Shown here one piece after another: positions 7,076 through 12,745 of a stretch of 12,745 nt of DNA. The position numbers were made by a program, and so were the translations under genes. Source of the stretch: Muribaculaceae bacterium (GTDB lineage: Bacteria > Bacteroidota > Bacteroidia > Bacteroidales > Muribaculaceae); assembly GCA_009775265.1 (NCBI GenBank), contig VSPG01000052.1, positions 1 to 12,745 on the forward strand. The letters are read 5' to 3'. The notes beneath the pieces are model-generated. The model did no database searches and was not told where the DNA came from. It saw only the letters and a program-made list of their open reading frames with translations. Position 1 is the first letter of the stretch; the number at the start of each line of letters is the position of its first letter.

Positions 7076-8314
7076 CTACGGTCGCGTCTGGCCGGAGCCT
7101 GTGATTACGTATTTATATGTCACGATTTCGGGGAGCGCCATAGGCCCGCGCGCATGAAGTTTCTGAGTACTGATGCCTATTTCCGCGCCGAAACCGAACT
7201 GGGCGCCGTCGGTGAACGCCGTCGACACGTTCGCATACACGCAGGCGGCGTCAACGTCGCGCTGGAAGCGCTCTATAGCCTCCCTGTTTTCAGCCACTAT
7301 GCATTCGCTGTGCTTCGACCCGTTGCGTCCTATGAAATCTATGGCTTCGTCGATACCCTCCACCGTGGCAATGCTCATTTTATAATCAAGCCACTCACGG
7401 CCGAAATCGTCTGCCGCAGCCTTGTGCAGATACGGGTAGGCCCCGTCCAACGCCTCATATGCCTCATCGTCGGCGTATATATGGACCCCGTGCTCTGCAA
7501 GCGAATAGCACAATGCCGGCAGCACCGAAAGACGCGAACGGTCCACGACGAGGCAGTCCAGAGCGTTGCACACGCTCACCCGCCGTGTCTTGGCGTTACA
7601 CACCACATCGCGCGCCGTGGCTATGTCGCCGGAATTGTGGAAATACGTGTGGCACACGCCGGCGCCGGTCTCGATTACAGGCACTCGCGCATTGTCGCGC
7701 ACATAGTCGATGAGGCTGCGGCTGCCGCGCGGTATTATAAGGTCGACACAATCGCGCGCCGACAACAGTGCGGCCGTGGCTTCGCGCCCGTCGGGCAGCA
7801 GTATGGCCGCGTCCGGGTTCACGCCTGCCGCCTCCAGAGTGCCGCGTATTATGGCTATGGCCGCGCGGTTTGTCTCAGCCGCCTCATGGCCGCCTTTGAG
7901 CAGCACGGCGCTGCCGGCCTTGAAGCAAAGCGCGAAAACGTCGAAAGTCACATTCGGACGCGCCTCATATATGACGCCTATCACGCCGAATGGCACGCTC
8001 ACTTTCGTGATAGTCATGCCGTTGGGACGTGTGCGCCGGTCCAGCACATTGCCTACGGGAGACGGAAGTGCGGCCACCGCACGTATGCCCGAAGCTATCT
8101 CAGCTATGCGCTGCGGCGTCAGCGCCAGCCTGTCGCGCTTCGGATTCTCGGCGTCCATGCGCGCGAGGTCGGAGGCATTGGCGGCGAGGAGCGCCGCGCT
8201 TGCGGCCTCCACATCGTCGGCCAGGGCAATAAGAATATCGTTTACATGTTCTGCCGTCATTGAGAGCAAAGAGCCGGCAGCCCTTCGTGAATCGTTGAAC
8301 ATCTGTTTCATCAT
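7076..8314 (-). CDS. proA: Glutamate-5-semialdehyde dehydrogenase (gamma-glutamyl phosphate reductase) ProA
   Basis: ProA uses NADPH to reduce gamma-glutamyl 5-phosphate to glutamate 5-semialdehyde, the second step of proline synthesis in the cytoplasm. The 412-residue protein is full length for the family. Motifs seen are PFGVIGVIYEARPNVT (108-123), KAGSAVLLKGGHEA (132-145) and IIPRGSRSLI (193-202). The catalytic Cys249 sits in NAKTRRVSVCNALDC. Near the end are FTDGAQFGFGAEIGIST and the closing HARGPM block. ATGs at 8314 and 8311 are both possible starts. It follows proB by 28 bp on the same strand, and ProB supplies its unstable substrate. Confidence 0.97.
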   Translation of the reverse strand: MMKQMFNDSRRAAGSLLSMTAEHVNDILIALADDVEAASAALLAANASDLARMDAENPKRDRLALTPQRIAEIASGIRAVAALPSPVGNVLDRRTRPNGMTITKVSVPFGVIGVIYEARPNVTFDVFALCFKAGSAVLLKGGHEAAETNRAAIAIIRGTLEAAGVNPDAAILLPDGREATAALLSARDCVDLIIPRGSRSLIDYVRDNARVPVIETGAGVCHTYFHNSGDIATARDVVCNAKTRRVSVCNALDCLVVDRSRLSVLPALCYSLAEHGVHIYADDEAYEALDGAYPYLHKAAADDFGREWLDYKMSIATVEGIDEAIDFIGRNGSKHSECIVAENREAIERFQRDVDAACVYANVSTAFTDGAQFGFGAEIGISTQKLHARGPMALPEIVTYKYVITGSGQTRP

Positions 8315-8342
8315 GTGTTTTTTTGTCAGGACAAGCCCGGTG

Positions 8343-9452
8343 TCATACGTCCCGGAAAATGTCGGTTTCGTCTACATACATGTAATCGGCATGAATCAAA
8401 GGGCTTTGCCCCGCGCGCCCGGCCGCGGCCTGCGCCTCTGCCGAAGAATAGGCGCAACGCCCCCATGCCACCACGCCGCCGTCGGGAGCGGCCACGCGCA
8501 CAATGTCGTCGCGCTCGAAATCCCCCTCCACGCCCACAAGTCCGACGGCCAGCAGCGACGCGCCGCCGGCACGGATGGCCCTGGCAGCGCCTTCGTCCAC
8601 GAGCAACGCGCCCTTGGCAAAAGAGTCGCTGTGCGCTATCCATTTGCGGAGACTGCTCGGCCTCTTTCCGGAAGGCACGAAAAGCGTATGCGGCGGACGC
8701 GCCTCGCTCCCGTCGAGCAGCAGCTCCGTCAGCACCCCCTCGCGCTTGCCGTTGGCTATCATCACGGCTATGCCTTCGGCAGCCACCTTGCGCGCTATGC
8801 GGTATTTGGTGGTCATGCCGCCGCGTCCGAGCGACGAACGGCCGCTGCATATGCACCACGACACATCCATGTCAGGTTCGATTCTTTCTATCACCTGCGA
8901 TGCCGGATCGGCCGGATCGCCGCTGTATATGCCGTCTATATTGCTGAGAATCACAAGGGCGTCGGCGTCCGTCATCGTGGCCATAAGCCCCGACAGCTCG
9001 TCGTTGTCTGTGAACATCAGCTCGCTCACGCTCACAGTGTCGTTCTCATTCACCACAGGCACTACCCCGCTGCGCAGCATCACCTCCACGCAGTGCTGCT
9101 GGTTGAGGTAATGACGGCGGGTGGCAAGGTTCTCTTTAGTGGCCAGCACCTGCCCGCACACCATCCGATGGTCGCGGAACAGTTCGAAATAGCGGTTTAT
9201 GAGCTTGGCCTGCCCCACTGCGCTGAAAAGCTGCCTTGCCGACACTGCGTCGAGCCCTGCCGCATCCACGCTGTCACGCAGCTCTCCGCGGCCTGAAGCC
9301 ACCGCCCCCGACGACACCAGCACCACTTCCATGCCCGCATCGCGCAGCGACGCCACCTGGTCGACGAGCGCACTCATGCGCGTGAAGTCGAGAGTGCCGT
9401 CACGCCTCGTCAGCACATTGCTTCCTATTTTTATCGTCACCCTCTTGTACAT
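8343..9452 (-). CDS. proB: Glutamate 5-kinase ProB
   Basis: ProB phosphorylates glutamate with ATP to make gamma-glutamyl phosphate, the first and usually feedback-controlled step of proline synthesis. The 369-residue protein has an amino-acid kinase domain (about 1-255), with TIKIGSNVLT at 6-15, VVLVSSGAVASGRGEL at 43-58, the NENDTVS motif and GMTTKYRIARKVAAEGI. A C-terminal PUA domain follows (about 270-360, FAKGALLVDEGAARAI and related sequence), as in the long bacterial form, where PUA affects proline feedback. It begins 10 bp after the dnaX stop and precedes proA on the same strand, so all three are likely cotranscribed. Confidence 0.96.
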   Translation of the reverse strand: MYKRVTIKIGSNVLTRRDGTLDFTRMSALVDQVASLRDAGMEVVLVSSGAVASGRGELRDSVDAAGLDAVSARQLFSAVGQAKLINRYFELFRDHRMVCGQVLATKENLATRRHYLNQQHCVEVMLRSGVVPVVNENDTVSVSELMFTDNDELSGLMATMTDADALVILSNIDGIYSGDPADPASQVIERIEPDMDVSWCICSGRSSLGRGGMTTKYRIARKVAAEGIAVMIANGKREGVLTELLLDGSEARPPHTLFVPSGKRPSSLRKWIAHSDSFAKGALLVDEGAARAIRAGGASLLAVGLVGVEGDFERDDIVRVAAPDGGVVAWGRCAYSSAEAQAAAGRAGQSPLIHADYMYVDETDIFRDV

Positions 9453-9462
9453 GTCCTCCGCA

Positions 9463-11232
9463 TCAATCCAGTGTCAGCTTGAACTCTTTCACAAACTCGC
9501 GGAAATTCTCGGAGTCGTCGGCCATATGGCTCAACAGTTCCGAGCGGTTCCACACTTCCGGCGACGGTTCGCCCTCGTCCACTCTCAGTTCCACGCTGAA
9601 ATTGTCGTTCATCAGTCGCGAGCGCATATAGTCTATTACTATGGGCATCGCTTCCGTCATCACCTCAAGCTGCGCCGCGCTTGCCAGTGTCATAAGCCAG
9701 CGGTCGCCCTCTATCTGCGCAGGCACGGATGCCGCCATCGACGCGCACACAATGCGCGCTCCCGGATTCTGCTGTATGTAGCTCCGCCAGAAGTTCTCCA
9801 CAGCATCGGCCGTGTACGGCGCCGTACGTTTCTCTTTCGGTGCGGCTGCCGGAGCAGCCGCCGCTGCAGGCTGAGCATGCAGCGACAGACTCGGTGGCGC
9901 CACCCTGCGCGGGGAGGCGGGAGCCGCCGATGCCGTCTGAGGCGCCGCACTGTGCGCCACGGCCGGTTTCGGAGCCATGGCAGGAGACACACGCGCGGAA
10001 GCCGTCCGTGCGGGCTGCACGCTCTCCGCCACTGGAGCCGCAGCCGGAGCCGAATTGGCCACAGGTGCCGCTGCGGCGGGAGCAAGAGCTTTCAGACGCC
10101 CCCCGCCACCGCCGGCTGCGGCGCTCTTTTCAGGCGAGGGGCTGAATCTTTGGCACAGTTTTATGAGCGTAAGCTCCACCAGTAGCTGCTTGTTGCTCGA
10201 CTGGCGGTAGTTCAGGTCGGCATCGTTGAGCAGGTCGAGGGCGTTGTATATAAATTGCGGCGTGCACTTTGACGCCACTGCGGCCATCTCGTCGCGCACC
10301 TGCTCGTCGGCCTCGAGCAGCAGGCGTGTGGCCGGATCGGCGGCCACCATCAGGTCACGCACATACTGGGCGAGCCCGTTCACAAAAAACTGCGAATCGA
10401 AGCCCTTGTCGCGCACCTCTTTGTACACCAGCAGTGACTGAGCCACATCGCCTGCGGCAAAGCAGTCTATAAGGCGCGAATAATACGAATGGTCGAGCAC
10501 ATTCAGGTTCTCTATGGTGCTGCGGTAGGTTATGTCGCCGCGCGACGAAGCCGCCACCTGGTCGAATATCGACAGGGCGTCGCGCATCGCGCCGTCGGCC
10601 TTGCGCGCTATCACACCCAGCGCAGCCGTCTCCGCCTTCACGCCCTCGCTACGGGCCACATAGGCAAGATGCTCCACCATGTCGGCCACGGTGATGCGGT
10701 TGAAATCGAATATCTGGCAGCGGGAGAGTATCGTAGGGATTATCTTATGCTTCTCGGTCGTGGCAAGGATGAAAATGGCATGAGCCGGCGGCTCCTCCAG
10801 TGTTTTCAGAAACGCGTTGAAAGCCTGCGTGGAAAGCATGTGCACCTCGTCGACTATGAACACACGGTAGCGCCCCTCTGTCGGCGGCACCATCACCTGC
10901 TCCGTGAGCGAGCGCATGTCGTCCACGCCGTTGTTGCTCGCCGCATCGAGTTCTATTATGTTGAACGACCGGTTTTGGTTGAACTCCCGGCACGAATCGC
11001 ATTCATTGCATGCCTCGCCGTCGGGCGTGCGGTTTGTGCAGTTTATAGTCTTGGCAAAAATGCGCGCGCACGATGTTTTGCCCACACCGCGCGACCCGCA
11101 GAACAGGTAGGCATGCGCAAGGCGGTCGGTGGCGATGGCGTTTTTCAGCGTGGCCGTGAGCGCCTGCTGCCCCACCACGCTCGCAAACGTCGACGGACGG
11201 TATTTCCGGGCCGATACAATATAGTTATCCAT
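9463..11232 (-). CDS. dnaX: DNA polymerase III subunit gamma/tau DnaX
   Basis: DnaX is the ATPase of the clamp-loader complex that places the sliding clamp and ties the replisome together. The 589-residue protein opens with MDNYIVSARKYRPSTF. It has Walker A GSRGVGKT (46-53), four zinc-binding Cys (C65, C75, C78, C81), Walker B VFIVDEVH (124-131) and the SRCQ sensor motif (170-173). Domain III follows to about residue 370. Then comes a long Ala/Pro-rich linker (about 380-500), followed by a C-terminal tau-like region. The open frame runs up to 11412, but the 60 extra residues are unlike DnaX and overlap the next gene, so ATG 11232 is chosen. It has its own promoter. Confidence 0.97.
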   Translation of the reverse strand: MDNYIVSARKYRPSTFASVVGQQALTATLKNAIATDRLAHAYLFCGSRGVGKTSCARIFAKTINCTNRTPDGEACNECDSCREFNQNRSFNIIELDAASNNGVDDMRSLTEQVMVPPTEGRYRVFIVDEVHMLSTQAFNAFLKTLEEPPAHAIFILATTEKHKIIPTILSRCQIFDFNRITVADMVEHLAYVARSEGVKAETAALGVIARKADGAMRDALSIFDQVAASSRGDITYRSTIENLNVLDHSYYSRLIDCFAAGDVAQSLLVYKEVRDKGFDSQFFVNGLAQYVRDLMVAADPATRLLLEADEQVRDEMAAVASKCTPQFIYNALDLLNDADLNYRQSSNKQLLVELTLIKLCQRFSPSPEKSAAAGGGGGRLKALAPAAAAPVANSAPAAAPVAESVQPARTASARVSPAMAPKPAVAHSAAPQTASAAPASPRRVAPPSLSLHAQPAAAAAPAAAPKEKRTAPYTADAVENFWRSYIQQNPGARIVCASMAASVPAQIEGDRWLMTLASAAQLEVMTEAMPIVIDYMRSRLMNDNFSVELRVDEGEPSPEVWNRSELLSHMADDSENFREFVKEFKLTLD

Positions 11233-11239
11233 AGCAATG

Positions 11240-11270
11240 CAAAGGTAACAATAATTTCCGAACCAGCCAA
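11240..11270 (-). promoter_or_regulatory. Promoter of dnaX, nearly leaderless
   Basis: On the minus strand TTG (11270-11268), a 20-base spacer and TACCTTTG (11247-11240) match the Bacteroidetes consensus in both boxes and spacing. The -7 box ends 7 bases before the dnaX ATG at 11232. Transcription would start at about 11236-11233, leaving almost no 5' leader. Confidence 0.75.
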
Positions 11271-11293
11271 TTAAACTAATTATGCCGGCGGTG

Positions 11294-12067
11294 TCATTTG
11301 TTGGCCATAGAGTGGACGTACCGCGCCAGTCCGAACAGATAGCGGCGGAATCCGGGGCGATAGTGCAGCAGCCCGTCAAACCACCCCATGCGGCCATCGA
11401 GAAAACGCACAATCATCCCCACGAAAAACATGGCAAAAAGCGTGCCCGGGCCTACGACATTCCATTGCCATTCCCCGAAATACACATACCCCAGCACAAC
11501 TGCCACTGCCACCAGCGATACGTCGACACATATTTTGGCTTTTGCAAACTTGGCGCCACAGGCCCGGCTGATAGCGGCCGGAAAGCCTTCGCCCGGCATC
11601 GTCACAGAGCCGCACCTCACTTCAAACGCTATCCCTATGCCCAACACCAGACAGCCCGCCGTCTGAGCCACCGCCTTTAAAAGCAAGGAATCGCAGACGA
11701 CAGAAGCGGTTATGCGCATGTTCACATCCAGCAGAAAACCGAACAAAAAACCTATTATCAGCTGAAATAGCTGCATCTTTTCAAACCGGCTGCGCAATAT
11801 AAGCATCTGACCGAACACCAGCACGATATTCATGACATTCGTGTAATCGCCGATAGTCCACCCCGGGGCTTTACCGGCCTCGCCGGCATGAGTCATAGCC
11901 AAAGGGACGGATGAAATCACGCTGCTCCCCAAATTGGAGCGTACGCAGAGCGCCACTCCGAAAGTCATTACAAACAAGGAACATAGCAGCAACAGATGTT
12001 GCCAGACAAAGGATATTATTTTTTCTTTTTTAGACGAATTGATTACCAAATAACTCTCTGTGTTCAT
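11294..12067 (-). CDS. YczE/YyaS/YitT-type integral membrane protein
   Basis: A 257-residue membrane protein with about six hydrophobic helices (roughly 22-42, 75-92, 99-115, 127-149, 178-196 and 206-224). Features shared with the YczE/YyaS/YitT group are VMTFGVALCVRSNLGSSVISSVP (33-55), an early helix followed by a Gly/Ser-rich loop, and the short motif GSVTMPGEGFPAAIS (153-167) after the fourth helix. Function in this group is unknown; transport or regulation of transport has been suggested. The C-terminus is basic (RRYLFGLARYVHS). It ends 61 bp before the dnaX start on the same strand, but dnaX has its own promoter in that gap. ATG 12067 is the only start that includes the whole first helix. 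Confidence 0.75.
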   Translation of the reverse strand: MNTESYLVINSSKKEKIISFVWQHLLLLCSLFVMTFGVALCVRSNLGSSVISSVPLAMTHAGEAGKAPGWTIGDYTNVMNIVLVFGQMLILRSRFEKMQLFQLIIGFLFGFLLDVNMRITASVVCDSLLLKAVAQTAGCLVLGIGIAFEVRCGSVTMPGEGFPAAISRACGAKFAKAKICVDVSLVAVAVVLGYVYFGEWQWNVVGPGTLFAMFFVGMIVRFLDGRMGWFDGLLHYRPGFRRYLFGLARYVHSMANK

Positions 12068-12087
12068 TTCATTCTTTTATAACCGTG

Positions 12088-12095
12088 CAAAATTA
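12088..12095 (-). promoter_or_regulatory. Putative -7 element for the YitT-type gene
   Basis: Minus-strand TAATTTTG matches TAnnTTTG exactly and lies 21 bases before the ATG at 12067. No TTG is found at the usual -33 distance, so support is partial. The leader would be roughly 15 nt. Confidence 0.5.
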
Positions 12096-12153
12096 ACACA
12101 AAACTGCAAAATAAGGTGTAATAATTCATCCCCCTTCTTGAATGGTATGCACG

Positions 12154-12187
12154 GTAAGAGCCGCAGCTGCGCGGCTCTTACTTTTTT
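12154..12187 (+). terminator. Strong rho-independent terminator, orphan on the plus strand
   Basis: GTAAGAGCCGC (12154-12164) pairs perfectly with 12171-12181 around a 6-nt loop, followed at once by six T (12182-12187). This is a classic intrinsic terminator for rightward transcription. No plus-strand gene ends nearby; the closest is at 6076. It may end an unseen small RNA, block rightward read-through into the peptide locus, or be left from an older gene arrangement. It has no U-run for leftward transcription. Confidence 0.8.
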
Positions 12188-12257
12188 GACAGGCTCAACT
12201 TTATGCCCTTTTTAAATCACACTTCTGCCCTAAAACGCGCATTTTGCCGCAAAAATC

Positions 12258-12309
12258 AAGATTTTTTCAAAAATAGTTCAAAAAGCATCATTTTTTTGAA
12301 AAAAATCTT
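12258..12309. repeat. AT-rich imperfect inverted repeat in an A/T-run block
   Basis: The arm 12258-12273 (AAGATTTTTTCAAAAA) is nearly the reverse complement of 12293-12309, with one extra A in the right arm. It sits just upstream of the peptide gene's promoter. It may be an operator, a source of DNA bending, or a structure of no special role. Confidence 0.55.
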
Positions 12310-12317
12310 ACTTTTTC

Positions 12318-12348
12318 TTGTTTTTGCAAAAATACAACATTATATTTG
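12318..12348 (+). promoter_or_regulatory. Promoter of the Cys-repeat peptide gene
   Basis: TTG (12318-12320), 20 bases, then TATATTTG (12341-12348) fit the Bacteroidetes promoter consensus in both boxes and spacing. A dense run of A- and T-tracts directly upstream may act like an UP element. Transcription should begin about 12353-12355, so the leader is about 105 nt. Confidence 0.8.
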
Positions 12349-12373
12349 CAACATACATATGCAACATACATAG
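12348..12373 (+). repeat. Tandem 13-bp direct repeat at the transcript start
   Basis: GCAACATACATAT (12348-12360) is followed at once by GCAACATACATAG (12361-12373), differing only in the last base. The core CAACAT also occurs at 12335, 12386 and 12456, the last overlapping the start codon. The copies straddle the predicted transcription start. Confidence 0.75.
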
Positions 12374-12401
12374 AAGAAAAGAAAGCAACATAAAAAACCG
12401 G

Positions 12402-12416
12402 CTACGGACAACGTAG
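12402..12416 (+). other. Small hairpin in the peptide gene leader
   Basis: CTACG (12402-12406) can pair with CGTAG (12412-12416) around the loop GACAA. The stem is short (5 bp, perhaps one more G-U pair), so it may or may not form in the RNA. It lies about 44 nt before the start codon. Confidence 0.35.
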
Positions 12417-12459
12417 TGGCAACCAACCCAAATCTCTAACCTTTTAATTCCCAAGCAAC

Positions 12460-12654
12460 ATGAACAAGTATTTTTTAAATGTTCTACACGAAGAGCCCCT
12501 TGACAAACTCACTCTTGAGTCCATTAAAGGTGGTGCAGAATGCGTGTGCAATAATGGAAGCACCTTTTCCTGTGGATGTAACAACAACTACGTAAAACCA
12601 TGCATTTGCAATAATGGAAGTAGATATTCATGCTCCATTGTTCTATCCGAATAA
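12460..12654 (+). CDS. Double-glycine-leader peptide with ten-residue Cys-x-Cys repeats (putative RiPP precursor)
   Basis: A 64-residue peptide. Residues 1-25 look like a double-glycine leader: L14 (-12), L19 (-7), I22 (-4), G24 and G25 (-2, -1), as cut by peptidase-containing ABC exporters. The 39-residue core after GG holds seven Cys at exact ten-residue steps: C28/C30, C38/C40, C48/C50 and C58. Repeat units are CVCNNGSTFS, CGCNNNYVKP and CICNNGSRYS, then a partial CSIVLSE. It recalls the GG-leader natural-product precursors of Bacteroidales, but I do not recognise this exact family. The codons are AT-rich (38% GC by hand count) and include TTA, CTA and AGA. It has its own promoter. Maturation enzymes are not in the window. 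Other readings are a disulfide or metal-binding secreted peptide. Confidence 0.8.
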   Translation: MNKYFLNVLHEEPLDKLTLESIKGGAECVCNNGSTFSCGCNNNYVKPCICNNGSRYSCSIVLSE

Positions 12655-12667
12655 ACTTATTCTTTTT

Positions 12668-12691
12668 GGAGGGTGTTGCAGAACTCCCTTT
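12668..12691 (+). terminator. Imperfect hairpin after the peptide gene
   Basis: GGAGGG-T-GTT can pair with AAC-T-CCCTTT around the loop GCAG (12678-12681), with one T-T mismatch and two G-U pairs. It starts 14 bases after the stop codon. No good U-run follows, so it may be a weak or partial terminator that lets some transcripts continue into genes beyond the window. Confidence 0.4.
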
Positions 12692-12713
12692 GTTAAAGCT
12701 TCTGAGAATTGAA

Positions 12714-12730
12714 TATTTTGATCCAAAATA
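12714..12730. promoter_or_regulatory. 17-bp perfect palindrome, operator-like
   Basis: TATTTTG (12714-12720), spacer ATC, then CAAAATA (12724-12730): a perfect 7-bp inverted repeat. It is near the window end, downstream of the peptide gene. It could be a binding site for a dimeric regulator of the next gene, or chance in AT-rich DNA. Confidence 0.35.
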
Positions 12731-12745
12731 CGATTTTTCAGTTTT

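Larger units (their letters stand above)
12068..12459. other. AT-rich intergenic region between the YitT-type gene and the peptide gene
   Basis: About 390 bp without a believable coding region. From left to right it holds the upstream region of the YitT-type gene, an orphan intrinsic terminator pointing right, a block of A- and T-runs with a long imperfect inverted repeat, a strong rightward promoter and a leader of about 100 nt with short repeats. Its base composition is far more AT-rich than the genes to the left. Confidence 0.8.

Noticed and set aside
6629..9296. Two very long plus-strand open frames (6629-8263 and 7710-9296)
   Set aside because: They lie antisense to the EamA gene, proA and proB, which have clear family motifs. 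The long frames are by-products of GC-rich codon use and their translations are low-complexity His/Arg/Ala-rich without recognisable domains.
10099..10104. Run of six G (minus strand) in dnaX as a possible gamma/tau frameshift site
   Set aside because: Not the known A-rich slippery type, no supporting downstream structure was seen, and the run lies in a repetitive Gly/Ala/Pro linker where such runs are expected.
11233..11412. 60-residue N-terminal extension of dnaX
   Set aside because: The extra residues are unlike any DnaX, overlap the 3' end of the YitT-type gene, and would start upstream of a consensus promoter.
12359..12373. Four-codon upstream open frame (ATG to TAG) in the peptide gene leader
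   Set aside because: Very short and created by the tandem repeat; it starts about 5 nt from the predicted transcript start, and nothing else supports translation.
12154..12420. Repeats in the right intergenic region as a CRISPR array or IS end
   Set aside because: The repeats are short (13 bp), adjacent and not regularly spaced, with no spacers; no transposase or matching terminal inverted repeats are visible.

Overview
This window looks like a piece of a Bacteroidota chromosome, order Bacteroidales. The fairly GC-rich coding with little spacing would suit a Muribaculaceae-like gut lineage, but that finer placement is inference. The evidence is gene content and order (ftsX, a DUF3098 gene, uppP, truB, queA), a Bacteroidales-style Crp-family regulator, a DnaX starting with a Bacteroidetes-type N-terminus, several promoters of the Bacteroidetes type (TTG, about 20 bases, TAnnTTTG), and no clear Shine-Dalgarno sites.

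Layout. 26-751 (-): a Crp/Fnr-family regulator, divergent from the next operon across a short two-way promoter region. 959-6076 (+): one tightly packed operon, ftsX - DUF3098 membrane protein - uppP - truB - queA - HU-like protein - membrane-anchored HU/LysM-like protein. It joins cell division and lipid carrier recycling to tRNA modification and ends with two HU-type proteins, the second predicted to span the inner membrane. A 14-bp perfect stem at 6083-6126 separates it from the converging genes. 11232-6148 (-): dnaX - proB - proA - EamA transporter, read leftward from a good promoter whose start point lies almost on the dnaX start codon. 12067-11294 (-): a YczE/YyaS/YitT-type membrane protein.

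The right end (12068-12745) is different: AT-rich, with runs of A and T, an orphan intrinsic terminator, a strong promoter, a leader of about 100 nt and a single small gene at 12460-12654. That gene encodes a 64-residue peptide with a textbook double-glycine leader and a core made of a ten-residue repeat carrying Cys-x-Cys (C28/C30, C38/C40, C48/C50, C58). This is the best candidate for an undescribed system: probably a precursor of an exported, post-translationally modified peptide (RiPP). Its modifying and export enzymes would lie beyond the right edge and cannot be seen here.

The rest is mainly housekeeping. The main oddities there are the HU/LysM protein that appears to have lost its HU DNA-binding arm, several changed signature residues in QueA, and the nearly leaderless dnaX transcript.
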